The translations under genes and the position numbers were made by a program. This document shows positions 32,265 through 41,884 of a stretch of DNA of 64,000 nt, one piece after another. The DNA lies in NCBI RefSeq assembly GCF_003008575.1, contig NZ_CP027667.1:1554501-1618500 (forward strand), written 5' to 3'. The stretch comes from Melaminivora suipulveris (GTDB lineage: Bacteria; Pseudomonadota; Gammaproteobacteria; Burkholderiales; Burkholderiaceae_C). The notes beneath the pieces were generated by a model, which did no database searches, was not told the DNA's origin, and worked only from the letters and a program-made list of their open reading frames with translations. The number at the start of each line of letters is the position of its first letter. The stretch's first letter is position 1.

Positions 32265-32534
32265 TTACTCGCCTTCGCCGAACTTGCCCTCGATCAGCGC
32301 GACCAGCGCGTCCATGGCCTGCTGCTTTTGCTCGCCGTCGGTCTCCAGCCGCACCTCGGTGCCCATGCCGGCCGCCAGCATCATGACGCCCATGATGCTT
32401 TTGGCGTTCACGCGGCGCTCGCCCCGGCTGATGAAAACCTCGCCGGGAAAGCTGCCGGCGAGCTTGGTCAATTTGGCCGAGGCACGCGCGTGCAGGCCGA
32501 GCTTGTTGCTGATGGTGAGGGTCTTGCAGATCAT
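32265..32534 (-). CDS. ptsH: Phosphocarrier protein HPr
   Basis: The 89-aa HPr. The active His15 is in GLHARASAK, and the regulatory Ser46 region is AKSIMGVMML, so an HPr-kinase control is possible. The tail is acidic. It is between the EIIA and enzyme I genes. Confidence 0.95.
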   Translation of the reverse strand: MICKTLTISNKLGLHARASAKLTKLAGSFPGEVFISRGERRVNAKSIMGVMMLAAGMGTEVRLETDGEQKQQAMDALVALIEGKFGEGE

Positions 32535-32564
32535 GGCAGGTCGAAAAAAGCGGTCGGCCGGCGC

Positions 32565-32969
32565 TCAGGCCTGCGCGGCAGCGGGCGCGGCCACCGGCAC
32601 CACGCCCTGGGCGCCGCCCGCCAGGGCGCGCGCGGCCAGGGCGTCCAGCGGCTCGGCGCGGTAGCTCACGGCGCGCAGCAGCATGGGCAGGTTCACGCCC
32701 GCGACCAGGCGCGAGTGCACGCCGTCGACCAGGCGCTGCGCGACGTTGGAAGGCGTGGCGCCGACCAGGTCGGTCAGCACCAGGAGCGGCGCGCCGCCCT
32801 GCTCGGCGCGCAGCGCGCGCGCGGCGATCAGCGTCGCCTCGGGCGCCTCGTCGGGCGGCACGTCCAGAGCCTGCACATCGGCGGCGCAGTCGGGAAATAC
32901 GTGCAGCGCGCATTCGCGCAGGGCATGGGCGAGCGGCTCGTGGGCAATGATGAGTAGGCGCGTGTTCAT
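32565..32969 (-). CDS. PTS IIA component, mannose/fructose (EIIA-Man) type
   Basis: A 134-aa EIIA of the mannose family fold. His10 in LLIIAHEPL is the expected phosphorylation site, and VLTDLVGATPSN and AGVNLPML match the family. It is the first gene of the EIIA–HPr–EI set. The target is unknown because no EIIB or EIIC is seen. Confidence 0.9.
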   Translation of the reverse strand: MNTRLLIIAHEPLAHALRECALHVFPDCAADVQALDVPPDEAPEATLIAARALRAEQGGAPLLVLTDLVGATPSNVAQRLVDGVHSRLVAGVNLPMLLRAVSYRAEPLDALAARALAGGAQGVVPVAAPAAAQA

Positions 32970-33115
32970 GGATCAAGGCGCATTATCGCAACCCGCTTGC
33001 GCGCACCGGGCATGACGAACTTTGCCGGGGAGCGCCAATCCCACCTGCGCCGCAGGCGTACGGGACGCTGCGGCACAATTTGTGCGCGCGCAGTGGACCG
33101 CGTGCCGAGGATGGG

Positions 33116-33622
33116 ATGCATATGAACAAGAAGTGGCTGATCGCAGGCGTGCTGGCCGTATGCGCCGCCGTGGGCACTGCCGTGGTGCTCAACTCCAACG
33201 TGCGCGAGGCGCCGCAATCGACCTTCGTGCTGCTGGACGGCAGCCAGCAAACCACGCAGGACCTGCGCGGCAAGGTCATGCTGGTCAATTTCTGGGCCAC
33301 CAGCTGCACCACCTGCGTGGCGGAGATGCCCGACATCGTGCGCACTTACGAGAAATACCGGGCGCAGGGTTTCGAGACGCTGGCGGTGGCCATGAGCTAC
33401 GACCCGCCCAGCTACGTCGTGAACTTCACCGAGTCGCGCAAGCTGCCCTTCAAGGTCGCCATCGACAACACCGGCGCCGTGGCCCGCGCCTGGGGCGACA
33501 TCAAGCTCACGCCCACCACCTTCCTCGTCAACAAGCGCGGCGAGATCGTGAAGAGCTACGTCGGCGCGCCGGATTTTGCCGAACTGCACCAGCTTATCGA
33601 GCGGCTGCTGGCGCAGACCTGA
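33116..33622 (+). CDS. TlpA/ResA-like thioredoxin-fold protein
   Basis: A 168-aa membrane-anchored redoxin. An N-terminal hydrophobic anchor (about residues 5–24) is followed by a thioredoxin domain with the active site CTTC (in FWATSCTTCVAEMP) and the cis-Pro region LTPTTFLVNKRGEIV. It is probably periplasmic and reduces thiols or helps cytochrome c assembly. The start with GAGG 5 nt upstream was taken; the ATG two codons later (MNKKWL) is equally possible. Confidence 0.85.
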   Translation: MHMNKKWLIAGVLAVCAAVGTAVVLNSNVREAPQSTFVLLDGSQQTTQDLRGKVMLVNFWATSCTTCVAEMPDIVRTYEKYRAQGFETLAVAMSYDPPSYVVNFTESRKLPFKVAIDNTGAVARAWGDIKLTPTTFLVNKRGEIVKSYVGAPDFAELHQLIERLLAQT

Positions 33623-33647
33623 GCGCCTAGTGCGCCGCCAGAACGGA

Positions 33648-33682
33648 CAAAGGCCGGTTTTCAAGTGAAAACCGGCCTTTGT
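33648..33682. terminator. Bidirectional terminator between redoxin and cytochrome c' genes
   Basis: A perfect inverted repeat ACAAAGGCCGGTTTTCA … TGAAAACCGGCCTTTGT with a very short loop. It serves two convergent genes and overlaps the left end of repeat copy 7. Confidence 0.8.
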
Positions 33683-33722
33683 CCTTGTCAATCAAGCGTG
33701 AACAGCTATTGAATCAATAGCA
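33658..33722 (+). repeat. Dispersed repeat, copy 7 (degenerate)
   Basis: AATCAAGCGTGAACAGCTAT then TGAATCAATAGC. The left half has been remodelled into the terminator stem. Confidence 0.7.
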
Positions 33723-33724
33723 CA

Positions 33725-34186
33725 TCAGCGGGCGCGGAAGTTGTCGTGGCAGGCCTTGCAGCTGTTGGCGGCCGAGCCGAAGGCGGCTTTCAACTGGTCC
33801 AGGTTGCCGCTTTGCGCGGCGGCCAGCAGCTTGGGCGCCTCGGCCTGGAACTTCTGCGCGTGGTCCTGGAACTTGGCCTGGTCGGTCCAGACCTCGGGGC
33901 GCGCCTTGGTCGGCGCGGCCTTGTCGGTGCCGGGGCCGAAGCCGGTCCAGGGCAGCGACGACAGGGCGGCGATCACCTCCGCATCGGCCTGCGCGGCCTT
34001 GGCGTCGAAGGGCACCTTGCCGTTGGCCATGGCGCCGATGCGGCCGAAGTGCTGGCCCATCACGAACAGGCTGCTCTGGCGGTATTTGATGGCGTCTTCG
34101 GGCTTGGCGAACTGGGCGGCGGCGGGCAGCGCCAGGGTGGTGGCGGCAGTGGCGGCCAGGGCAAGGGCGAAGGTCTTGAAGTTCAT
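33725..34186 (-). CDS. Cytochrome c' (class II c-type cytochrome)
   Basis: A 153-aa periplasmic cytochrome. A signal peptide (about 1–22, ending LPAAAQ) is followed by a four-helix bundle with the haem-binding CKACH near the C-terminus (residues about 144–148) and a closing basic DNFRAR. This is the class II pattern (haem at the C-end). It may bind NO or transfer electrons. It is divergent from a cytochrome b561-type gene 197 bp away, a common pairing. Confidence 0.92.
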   Translation of the reverse strand: MNFKTFALALAATAATTLALPAAAQFAKPEDAIKYRQSSLFVMGQHFGRIGAMANGKVPFDAKAAQADAEVIAALSSLPWTGFGPGTDKAAPTKARPEVWTDQAKFQDHAQKFQAEAPKLLAAAQSGNLDQLKAAFGSAANSCKACHDNFRAR

Positions 34187-34383
34187 GGATTCTCCGTAGG
34201 ACAGGGCAACAAAGCGGGCAAAGGCCGACCCGGCGCCGCGTTCAATCCGCCGGGCGCGGTCGGCGCGCAGTATGGCGCGAGCGCTGCGGCGGCGCTGGCC
34301 AAGCACCCCGATTTTGCTCGGGTATCGGCGGCGGTGGGCACAATCACCTGCGGTTTCCCGTCCGCTACTCGCCTCTGACACAT

Positions 34384-35070
34384 ATGACCCAACATCACGT
34401 CATCCGCATCTGGGATCTGCCGACCCGACTGTTCCACTGGACGCTGGCCGCCGCCACCATCGCCCTGGTGGCGACCGCCAAGCTGGGCGGCAACGCCATG
34501 CTGTGGCACGAGCGCCTGGGCTACCTGATGCTGGCGCTGCTGGTGTTCCGCCTGGCCTGGGGGCTGGTGGGCGGGCGCTGGTCGCGCTTTGCCAGCTTCC
34601 TGTATTCGCCGGCGCGGCTGCTGCGCTACGTGCGCGGTGGAGGCCAGCCGCATGTGGACGACGTGGGCCATTCGCCGCTGGGGGCGCTGTCGGTGTTCGC
34701 GCTGCTGATCGTGCTGGTGCTGCAGGTCGCCAGCGGCCTGGCCAGCGACGACGAGATCGCATTCACCGGGCCGCTGGCGCGCTTTTTGTCCGGCGAATGG
34801 GTGGGGCGCGCGACCTGGTACCACGCCGACGTGGGCCAATACCTGATCTACGGCCTGGTGGGGCTGCACCTGCTGGCCATCGCCTTTTACGCACTGGTGC
34901 GGCGCCGCCGCATCCTGCGGCCCATGATCACTGGCGACAAGGTGCTGGCCGAGCCCGTGCCGGCGTCGCGCGACGACGGGCGGATGCGCGCGCTGGCGCT
35001 GGTGCTGGTGGCGCTGGCGGCGCTGCTGGCCTGGTGGGTGTCGCGGCTGGATGCCGGGGGCGGGTTTTAG
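34384..35070 (+). CDS. Cytochrome b561-type membrane protein
   Basis: A 228-aa di-haem b membrane protein. It starts IRIWDLPTRLFHWTLA, typical of the prokaryotic cytochrome b561/Ni-Fe hydrogenase b-type family. His residues occur in helices 1, 2 and 4 (RLFHW, WHERLGY, GLHLLA), and a final membrane helix is near the C-terminus. It probably carries electrons between quinone and the divergently encoded cytochrome c'. Confidence 0.9.
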   Translation: MTQHHVIRIWDLPTRLFHWTLAAATIALVATAKLGGNAMLWHERLGYLMLALLVFRLAWGLVGGRWSRFASFLYSPARLLRYVRGGGQPHVDDVGHSPLGALSVFALLIVLVLQVASGLASDDEIAFTGPLARFLSGEWVGRATWYHADVGQYLIYGLVGLHLLAIAFYALVRRRRILRPMITGDKVLAEPVPASRDDGRMRALALVLVALAALLAWWVSRLDAGGGF

Positions 35071-35077
35071 TGCTGGC

Positions 35078-35090
35078 TACACTGCACCCA
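35078..35090 (+). promoter_or_regulatory. -10-like TACACT 7 nt before the GNAT ATG
   Basis: TACACT at 35078–35083 and then 7 nt to the ATG; no Shine-Dalgarno. This would allow a leaderless mRNA. The -35 is weak. Confidence 0.35.
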
Positions 35091-35621
35091 ATGACATCTG
35101 CCGCACAGGATTCCTCACCGCCTCTCGAAGAAAAGCCGCCATCGGTCGCCCTGCTCTACCCTTGCGAGACGCACGAAATGGCGCCGGTGCGCGAGCTGTT
35201 CCAGGAATACGCCGACAGCCTGGACGTGGACCTGGCATTCCAGGACTTCGCCCATGAGCTGGCCGAGCTGCCTGGCGAATATGCGCCGCCGCGCGGCTGC
35301 ATTCTGCTGGCCCTGGTCGACGGCGCGCTGGCCGGCTGCTGCGCGCTGCGCCCGCTGGATAACGCCGACTACGCCAACGCCAGCGAGATGAAGCGCCTGT
35401 ACGTGCGCAAGGCGTTTCGTGGCTTCGGCCTGGGGCGCCAGTTGGCTGAAGCGACGCTGGACGCTGCGCGCCGCGCCGGTTATGCCAGCGTGCTGCTGGA
35501 CACGCTGGACGGCATGGAAGCCGCGCGCGCGCTGTACGCCGAGCTGGGCTTCGAGGAGATCCCGCCGTACTACTACAACCCGATCGCCGGCGCGCACTAT
35601 CTGAAGGCCGACATCGTCTGA
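35091..35621 (+). CDS. GNAT family N-acetyltransferase
   Basis: A 176-aa acetyltransferase. The acetyl-CoA-binding block RGFGLGRQLAEA with preceding MKRLYVRKAF is clear, followed by the helix-strand MEAARALYAELGFEEIPPYYYNP. The acceptor is unknown. The start codon lies 20 bp after the cytochrome b gene stop, so it can be either the tail of that operon or driven by its own -10-like box. Confidence 0.88.
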   Translation: MTSAAQDSSPPLEEKPPSVALLYPCETHEMAPVRELFQEYADSLDVDLAFQDFAHELAELPGEYAPPRGCILLALVDGALAGCCALRPLDNADYANASEMKRLYVRKAFRGFGLGRQLAEATLDAARRAGYASVLLDTLDGMEAARALYAELGFEEIPPYYYNPIAGAHYLKADIV

Positions 35622-35687
35622 ATTTCGGCCTTTTCGGCCCTCAGTCGGCGTGGAATAACCGCAACCAGCTATCAACAAAATAGCAAA
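35622..35687 (+). repeat. Dispersed repeat, copy 8
   Basis: CAGTCGGCGTGGAATAACCG then CAGCTATCAACAAAATAGC. It starts directly after the GNAT stop codon. Confidence 0.85.
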
Positions 35688-35722
35688 AGCCGCAGGTACC
35701 AGATGGGCGCCTGCGGCCTTTT
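35685..35722. terminator. Bidirectional terminator
   Basis: AAAAGCCGCAGG … CCTGCGGCCTTTT between the convergent GNAT and peroxiredoxin genes. Confidence 0.75.
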
Positions 35723-35761
35723 GCATGCCGGCGGGCCAATCGCCCCGCCAGCGGGTCGGGG

Positions 35762-36277
35762 TCAGCCCTTGGCCTGCCCCAGCAGCGTCTTGGCGTCGCT
35801 GACCTCGAACTTGCCCGGCCCTTCGACGTTGAGCTGCGCCACCTTGCCGTCCTTGATCAGCATCGAGTAACGGTTGCTGCGCAGGCCCAGGCCCTTGCCG
35901 TTCAGGTCCAGCGTCAGGCCGGTGGCGCGGGCGAACGCTGCGTCGCCATCGGCCAACATGCGCACCTTGCCGCCGGTCTGCTGGTCCTTGCCCCAGGCGC
36001 CCATGACGAAAGCGTCGTTGACCGAAACGCACCAGATCTCGTCGACGCCGGCGGCCTTGAGCGCATCGGCGTTCTCCACATAGCCGGGCACGTGCTGCGC
36101 CGAGCAGGTCGGCGTATACGCGCCGGGCACGGCAAACAGGGCAATGGTCTTGCCGGCCGCGGCCTTTTGCACGTCCACCGGCTGCGGGCCGCTGGTGGTG
36201 CAGGCGCCTTCGCCCGCGTGCTGGTATTCCATCAGTGTGACGGCGGGCAGGGAATCACCGATCTTGATCATGGGCAT
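35762..36277 (-). CDS. Peroxiredoxin (Prx5-like, redoxin family)
   Basis: A 171-aa peroxiredoxin. The peroxidatic Cys is in PGAYTPTCSAQHVPGY, and a second Cys (EIWCVSVND) is the likely resolving or structural residue. Length and motifs match the bacterial Prx5/AhpE-like family. It reduces hydroperoxides in the cytosol with thiol or glutaredoxin partners. The start gives MPMIKIGDS; MIKIGDS two codons later is also possible. Confidence 0.93.
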   Translation of the reverse strand: MPMIKIGDSLPAVTLMEYQHAGEGACTTSGPQPVDVQKAAAGKTIALFAVPGAYTPTCSAQHVPGYVENADALKAAGVDEIWCVSVNDAFVMGAWGKDQQTGGKVRMLADGDAAFARATGLTLDLNGKGLGLRSNRYSMLIKDGKVAQLNVEGPGKFEVSDAKTLLGQAKG

Positions 36278-36307
36278 GGCTCCTCATTGAATGAAAACGC
36301 AGGGACA

Positions 36308-36340
36308 AAAAAACGACCCAGACATTGTGGGTCGTTTTCA
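36308..36340 (-). terminator. Terminator, end of S10-type operon segment (rpsQ)
   Basis: AAACGACCCA…TGGGTCGTTT with a T-run on the minus strand, downstream of rpsQ. The spc-type genes (rplN onward) do not follow directly, so this ends the transcript here. Confidence 0.85.
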
Positions 36341-36371
36341 GGGGCGCCGCTCACGCGGCTGCGGCATGGGC

Positions 36372-36641
36372 TTAGACCAGGCCGGCCTTTTGCACCAGGC
36401 GCGTGGCGACCCAGTTCTTGGTCTTGGACAGCGGGCGGCTTTCCGTGATTTCCACGGTGTCACCCATCTTGTACTCGCCGTTTTCGTCGTGCGCGTGGTA
36501 CTTGCTCGACTTGATCACGATCTTGTCGTAGATGGGGTGCTTGACGCGGCGCTCGACCATCACGGTGATGGTCTTCATGCGCTTGTCGCTCACCACCTTG
36601 CCGACCAGGGTGCGCTTGAGGGATGTTTTGGCTTCCGTCAT
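36372..36641 (-). CDS. rpsQ: 30S ribosomal protein S17
   Basis: The 89-aa S17, which binds 16S rRNA. It contains the OB-fold signature [19 protein letters not shown]. It is the last gene of this S10 operon portion; a terminator follows instead of rplN. Confidence 0.96.
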   Translation of the reverse strand: MTEAKTSLKRTLVGKVVSDKRMKTITVMVERRVKHPIYDKIVIKSSKYHAHDENGEYKMGDTVEITESRPLSKTKNWVATRLVQKAGLV

Positions 36642-36650
36642 GTTCGCTCC

Positions 36651-36851
36651 TTAGGCCTTGGCGGCTTGCTTCTCAGCAAGAATGGTCTTGGCGCGGGCGA
36701 TGTCGCGGCGCGTGCTGCGCAGCATGTTGGTATTGCCCAGTTGTTGCGTGGCCTTTTGCATGCGCAGGCCGAAGTGGGCCTTTTGCAGCGACTTGATTTC
36801 GTCCTTCAGGCCGGCTTCGTCCTTGGTGCGCAGTTCAGCAGCTTTCGTCAT
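36651..36851 (-). CDS. rpmC: 50S ribosomal protein L29
   Basis: The 66-aa L29, located near the exit tunnel. Two helices with [14 protein letters not shown] and [12 protein letters not shown] are typical. It is between rplP and rpsQ. Confidence 0.95.
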   Translation of the reverse strand: MTKAAELRTKDEAGLKDEIKSLQKAHFGLRMQKATQQLGNTNMLRSTRRDIARAKTILAEKQAAKA

Positions 36852-36871
36852 ATCGATCTCTCTCAACTTCC

Positions 36872-37288
36872 TCAAGCGCCAATCTGACGGGCCACGAACG
36901 TGGTGCGCAGGGGCAGCTTGGCAGCGGCCAGGCGGAACGCCTCGCGCGCCAGCTCCTCGGGCACACCCACGATCTCGAACACGACCTTGCCGGGCTGGAT
37001 CTCGGCCACGTAGTACTCGGGGTTGCCCTTGCCGTTGCCCATACGCACTTCTGCGGGCTTGGTGGAGATGGGCTTGTCCGGGAACACGCGGATCCAGATG
37101 CGGCCGCCGCGCTTGACGTGGCGGGAAATCGCACGGCGTGCGGCTTCGATCTGGCGGGCCGTCAGGCGGCCGCGATCCGTGCACTTGAGGCCGAAATCAC
37201 CGAAGGCCACCGAATTGCCACGCGTGGCAATGCCGGTGTTGCGGCCTTTTTGTTCCTTGCGGAACTTGCGGCGTGCGGGTTGCAGCAT
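36872..37288 (-). CDS. rplP: 50S ribosomal protein L16
   Basis: The 138-aa L16. It begins [17 protein letters not shown]; the signature [19 protein letters not shown] is present. It binds 23S rRNA at the A-site tRNA region. It overlaps no neighbour; rpsC ends 3 bp upstream. Confidence 0.96.
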   Translation of the reverse strand: MLQPARRKFRKEQKGRNTGIATRGNSVAFGDFGLKCTDRGRLTARQIEAARRAISRHVKRGGRIWIRVFPDKPISTKPAEVRMGNGKGNPEYYVAEIQPGKVVFEIVGVPEELAREAFRLAAAKLPLRTTFVARQIGA

Positions 37289-37290
37289 GT

Positions 37291-38166
<876 letters not shown>

Positions 38167-38182
38167 GTTCTGCCTTCTTCCT

Positions 38183-38515
38183 TCAGTTGCCGACGGTGAC
38201 GTAGATGTGGCAGGTGGGCTTGCTGATGCGGTTGCCGCGGCCCTTGGCGCGCGCGGTGAAGCGCTTGAGCGTCGTGCCCTGCTCGACGAAGATGGTCTTG
38301 ACCTTCAGCTCGTCGATGTCGGCGCCGTCGTTGTGCTCGGCGTTGGCAATCGCCGACTCCAGCACTTTCTTGACAATGCCGGCGGCTTTTTTCTGCGTGA
38401 ACGTCAGGATGTCCAGGGCCTGGTCCACCTTCTTGCCGCGGATCAGATCAGCCACCAGACGGCCCTTGTCCACCGACAGGCGCACGCCACGCAGGACTGC
38501 ACGTGTTTCAGACAT
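38183..38515 (-). CDS. rplV: 50S ribosomal protein L22
   Basis: A 110-aa L22 ([18 protein letters not shown]) with the conserved exit-tunnel loop ([20 protein letters not shown]). The ATG for MSETR is preferred; an ATG two codons upstream is possible. It lies between rpsS and rpsC. Confidence 0.95.
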   Translation of the reverse strand: MSETRAVLRGVRLSVDKGRLVADLIRGKKVDQALDILTFTQKKAAGIVKKVLESAIANAEHNDGADIDELKVKTIFVEQGTTLKRFTARAKGRGNRISKPTCHIYVTVGN

Positions 38516-38524
38516 GTTCATTCC

Positions 38525-38800
38525 TTATTTCTTGGCCTTCTTGTCGGCGGGGTGGCCCTTGAAGGTGCGCGTGAGCGCAAATTCGCCCAGCTTGTGGCCC
38601 ACCATCTGGTCCGTGACGTAGACCGGCACGTGCTGCTTGCCGTTGTGCACGGCAATCGTCAGGCCGATGAACTCGGGCAGCACCATGGAGCGGCGCGACC
38701 AGGTCTTGACAGGCTTCTTGTCCTTGGTGGCGACGGCTTTTTCGACCTTGGCCAGCAGGTGGTGGTCCACAAACGGACCCTTTTTCAGAGAACGCGTCAT
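38525..38800 (-). CDS. rpsS: 30S ribosomal protein S19
   Basis: The 91-aa S19 beginning [16 protein letters not shown]. The conserved [14 protein letters not shown] and [12 protein letters not shown] are present. It is between rplB and rplV. Confidence 0.96.
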   Translation of the reverse strand: MTRSLKKGPFVDHHLLAKVEKAVATKDKKPVKTWSRRSMVLPEFIGLTIAVHNGKQHVPVYVTDQMVGHKLGEFALTRTFKGHPADKKAKK

Positions 38801-38812
38801 TTGCGGATGTCC

Positions 38813-39637
38813 TTACTTCTTGCGACGCGAGACGATCATGCCCTGCGTGCGCTTGTTGTGACGGGTGCGATAGCCCTTGGTCAGGTTGCCCCATGGGTCC
38901 ACAGGGTGGCGTCCGCTCTTGGAGCGGCCTTCACCACCACCCATCGGGTGGTCGACCGGGTTCATGACGATGCCGCGCACCGTCGGGCGAATGCCCATGT
39001 GGCGCTTGACACCGGCCTTGCCGAGCTGGCGCAGGCTGTGCTCTTCGTTGGCGACTTCGCCAATCGTGGCGCGGCACTCGATGTGCACGCGGCGCACTTC
39101 ACCCGAGCGCAGGCGCACCTGGGCGTACACGCCTTCGCGGGCCAGGAGCGTCGCCGAACCACCTGCGGAGCGCACCATCTGCGCGCCGGCACCGGCTTTC
39201 AGTTCGATGCAGTGAATCGTCGAGCCCACCGGGATGTTGCGGATCGGCAGGGTGTTGCCCACGCGGATGGGAGCTTCGGAGCCGCTCACGATGGTCGCGC
39301 CCACTTCCAGGTTGCGCGGCGCGATGATGTAGCGGCGCTCGCCGTCGGCGTAGCACACCAGGGCGATGTGGGCCGAGCGGTTCGGGTCGTACTCGATGCG
39401 CTCGACGCGGGCCGGAATGCCATCCTTGTTGCGGCGGAAATCCACCACGCGGTAGTGGTGCTTGTGCCCGCCGCCACGGTGGCGGATGGTGATGTGACCG
39501 TTGTTGTTGCGGCCGGCGCTCTGAAACTTGGGCTCCAGCAGCGGCGCGTGCGGCGCACCCTTGTGCAGGTGGTCGCGCGAGATCTTCACCGTGCCGCGCT
39601 GGCCCGGGGTCGTCGGTTTGAGTTTGATGACAGCCAT
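38813..39637 (-). CDS. rplB: 50S ribosomal protein L2
   Basis: The 274-aa L2 needed for peptidyl-transferase assembly. It has [19 protein letters not shown] and [14 protein letters not shown] (with the conserved His) near the C-terminus. It is 3 bp downstream of rplW. Confidence 0.97.
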   Translation of the reverse strand: MAVIKLKPTTPGQRGTVKISRDHLHKGAPHAPLLEPKFQSAGRNNNGHITIRHRGGGHKHHYRVVDFRRNKDGIPARVERIEYDPNRSAHIALVCYADGERRYIIAPRNLEVGATIVSGSEAPIRVGNTLPIRNIPVGSTIHCIELKAGAGAQMVRSAGGSATLLAREGVYAQVRLRSGEVRRVHIECRATIGEVANEEHSLRQLGKAGVKRHMGIRPTVRGIVMNPVDHPMGGGEGRSKSGRHPVDPWGNLTKGYRTRHNKRTQGMIVSRRKK

Positions 39638-39640
39638 GGT

Positions 39641-39976
39641 TTACGCAGCCTCCCCGGACAGGTTCAGCTCTTGACCTTCCTTGAGCAGCACATAGGCCTT
39701 GCGCACGTTGTCGCGGCGACCCATGAACTTGCCGAAGCGTTTTTCCTTGCCCTTGGTGTTGAGCACGGACACGCCCTTGACCTCGACCTTGAACAGCAGC
39801 TCGACGGCGGCCTTGATCTCGGGCTTGGTGGCGTTTTGCAGGACCTTGAACGTCACGGCGTTGGCCTTCTCGGCAACCATGGTGGCCTTCTCGGACACGA
39901 TGGGAGCGACCAGCACCTGCATCAGGCGGCCTTCGTCGAACTTGCGTTCGGCGGGAGTGGGGTTGACGCGGCTCAT
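39641..39976 (-). CDS. rplW: 50S ribosomal protein L23
   Basis: The 111-aa L23 at the exit tunnel; it docks SRP and trigger factor. [16 protein letters not shown] is the family start, after a short extension. Its ATG overlaps the rplD stop by 4 bp, indicating coupling. Confidence 0.94.
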   Translation of the reverse strand: MSRVNPTPAERKFDEGRLMQVLVAPIVSEKATMVAEKANAVTFKVLQNATKPEIKAAVELLFKVEVKGVSVLNTKGKEKRFGKFMGRRDNVRKAYVLLKEGQELNLSGEAA

Positions 39977-40593
39977 GCGAACATCTCCTTGAGCTGGTCG
40001 ATGGCGGCCTTGGTGACCAGCACCTTCTTGAAGTGCACCAGCGACACCGGGTCGGCGTAGCGCGGCTCGACGACGAACACGTTCTTCAGATTGCGCGACG
40101 CCAGGTACAGGTTCTCGTCGACCTCGTCGGCGATGACCATGACGGACTCCAGGTTCATGGCCTTGAACTTGTCGGCCAGCGCCTTGGTCTTGGGGCTATC
40201 GAGCTTGAGCGAATCCACCACTGCCAGACGGCCTTCGCGGGCCAGCTGCGACAGGATGGAAGCCATGCCGGCGCGATACATCTTCTTGTTGATCTTCTGC
40301 GTGAAGTTCTCTTCAGGCAGGTTCGGGAAGATGCGTCCGCCTCCACGCCACAGCGGCGAGGAGGTCATGCCGGCGCGCGCGTTGCCGGTGCCCTTTTGCT
40401 TGAAGGGCTTCTTGGTCGAGTGACGCACCTGCTGGCGGTCTTTTTGCGCGCGCGTGCCCTGACGACCGTTGGCGCGGTAGGCGACGACGATCTGGTGGAT
40501 CAGGGCTTCGTTGTATTGACGGTCGAACACGGTCTCGGGCACGTCCACCTTGGACGCAGCCTGGCCTTGTTCATTCAGGAGTTCGAGCTGCAT
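39973..40593 (-). CDS. rplD: 50S ribosomal protein L4
   Basis: The 206-aa L4. The extended loop with [20 protein letters not shown] is the conserved rRNA-binding and macrolide-site region. In E. coli L4 also represses the S10 operon through a leader hairpin. rplC ends immediately before. Confidence 0.96.
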   Translation of the reverse strand: MQLELLNEQGQAASKVDVPETVFDRQYNEALIHQIVVAYRANGRQGTRAQKDRQQVRHSTKKPFKQKGTGNARAGMTSSPLWRGGGRIFPNLPEENFTQKINKKMYRAGMASILSQLAREGRLAVVDSLKLDSPKTKALADKFKAMNLESVMVIADEVDENLYLASRNLKNVFVVEPRYADPVSLVHFKKVLVTKAAIDQLKEMFA

Positions 40594-41268
40594 TTAGTTC
40601 GCCCCCTTGGAAGCTGTGGCCTTGACGGCCGGACGCACGGTGACAAAGCCACCCTTGGAGCCGGGCACTGCACCCTTGATCAGCAGCAGCTGGCGCGCTT
40701 CGTCGATGCGGATCACGTCCAGGTTCTGCGTGGTCACGGTCTCGTCGCCCATGTGGCCGGTCATCTTCTTGCCGGGGAACACGCGGCCGGGATCCTGGGC
40801 CATGCCGATGGAGCCGGGCACGTTGTGCGAACGGCTGTTGCCGTGCGACGCGCGCTGCGAGGAGAAGTTGTGGCGCTTGATGGTGCCGGCGTAGCCCTTG
40901 CCGATCGAAGTGCCCTGCACGTCGACCTTCTGGCCCACGGCGAACACGTCGGTCACAGGGACCTGCGTACCAGCGGCGTACTTGCCGGCGGTCTCTTCGG
41001 TCACGCGGAACTCGCGCATGATTTCACCGGCTTCGACACCCGCCTTGGCGAGGTGGCCGGCTTCGGGCTTGGTCACGCGCGATGCCTTGCGCGCACCGAA
41101 CGCGACCTGCAGGGCCACGTAGCCGTCGGTGGTTTGAGTTTTGACCTGGGTCACGCGGTTGTTGGACACGTCCACCACCGTGACGGGCACGGACTGCCCG
41201 TCATCGGTGAACAGGCGCATCATGCCCACCTTGCGGCCCAGCAACCCGAGGGAGTTGCTCAGACTCAT
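40594..41268 (-). CDS. rplC: 50S ribosomal protein L3
   Basis: A 224-aa L3. It starts [20 protein letters not shown]; a longer frame upstream is rejected because it has no family match. The signature [19 protein letters not shown] is present, and the Gln in [10 protein letters not shown] is the methylated Gln region. It is preceded by a 276-bp leader with its own promoter candidate. Confidence 0.95.
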   Translation of the reverse strand: MSLSNSLGLLGRKVGMMRLFTDDGQSVPVTVVDVSNNRVTQVKTQTTDGYVALQVAFGARKASRVTKPEAGHLAKAGVEAGEIMREFRVTEETAGKYAAGTQVPVTDVFAVGQKVDVQGTSIGKGYAGTIKRHNFSSQRASHGNSRSHNVPGSIGMAQDPGRVFPGKKMTGHMGDETVTTQNLDVIRIDEARQLLLIKGAVPGSKGGFVTVRPAVKATASKGAN

Positions 41269-41544
41269 TTGGTTATTGCTCCAAAACTCCCGCCGTCCCG
41301 ACTTCAATTGGCCTGGACGTTGCACCTGTGGCCCGTCATGAGAGAGGGCTGCCGGCGCACGGAAGAAGGTTGATGAAACTCCGCGCCCTGCCGCCCCGCT
41401 CTTATGAAAAAGCAGGGCGCAAAAAACGCGAAGCCGCAAAGTATAACGCGGGCTGCCCGGATGGGCAAGCCCGCGTCATACGAAGGGGGGAGCTTCAGCG
41501 CCGCCGGGGCTGCTGCCCGCGCCGGCACCGCTCCCCCGCGCGCA
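41269..41544 (-). promoter_or_regulatory. rplC leader with promoter and two hairpins
   Basis: Between rpsJ and rplC. A minus-strand promoter has TTGCCC (41463–41468), 17 bp, TATACT (41440–41445). A strong hairpin CGCGGGCT…AGCCCGCG at about 41449–41477 overlaps the -35 and can end rpsJ transcription. In the leader after the start, GCGCCCTGC (41412–41420) pairs perfectly with GCAGGGCGC (41383–41391). This is a candidate r-protein leader structure. A 276-bp gap is unusual for this position. Confidence 0.6.
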
Positions 41545-41856
41545 TCACTGCAGCTTGATCTCGACGTCCACGCCGGCCGGCAGGTCGAGCTTCATCAGCG
41601 CGTCCACGGTCTTGTCGGTTGGGTCGACGATGTCCATCAGGCGCTGGTGCGTGCGGATCTCCAGCTGGTCACGGCTCGTCTTGTTGACGTGCGGCGAACG
41701 CAGGATGTCGAAACGCTTCATGCGCGTGGGCAGGGGCACGGGGCCCTTGACCACGGCGCCGGTGCGCTTGGCGGTGTCGACGATCTCGGCGGCGGACTGG
41801 TCGATCAGCTTGTAATCGAAGGCCTTCAGGCGAATGCGGATTTTTTGCTTGGACAT
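41545..41856 (-). CDS. rpsJ: 30S ribosomal protein S10 (NusE)
   Basis: The 103-aa S10, which also takes part in antitermination. It starts [20 protein letters not shown]; the conserved [18 protein letters not shown] is present. It follows tuf by 28 bp, so it reads from the str operon, while rplC onward has its own promoter candidate. Confidence 0.96.
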   Translation of the reverse strand: MSKQKIRIRLKAFDYKLIDQSAAEIVDTAKRTGAVVKGPVPLPTRMKRFDILRSPHVNKTSRDQLEIRTHQRLMDIVDPTDKTVDALMKLDLPAGVDVEIKLQ

Positions 41857-41884
41857 GATGTTCCTTGACGGGTCAATCCGCTGA

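Noticed and set aside
40594..41439. rplC starting at 41439 with a 57-residue N-terminal extension
   Set aside because: The extension is encoded by the leader hairpin region and does not resemble L3; [15 protein letters not shown] is the family start.
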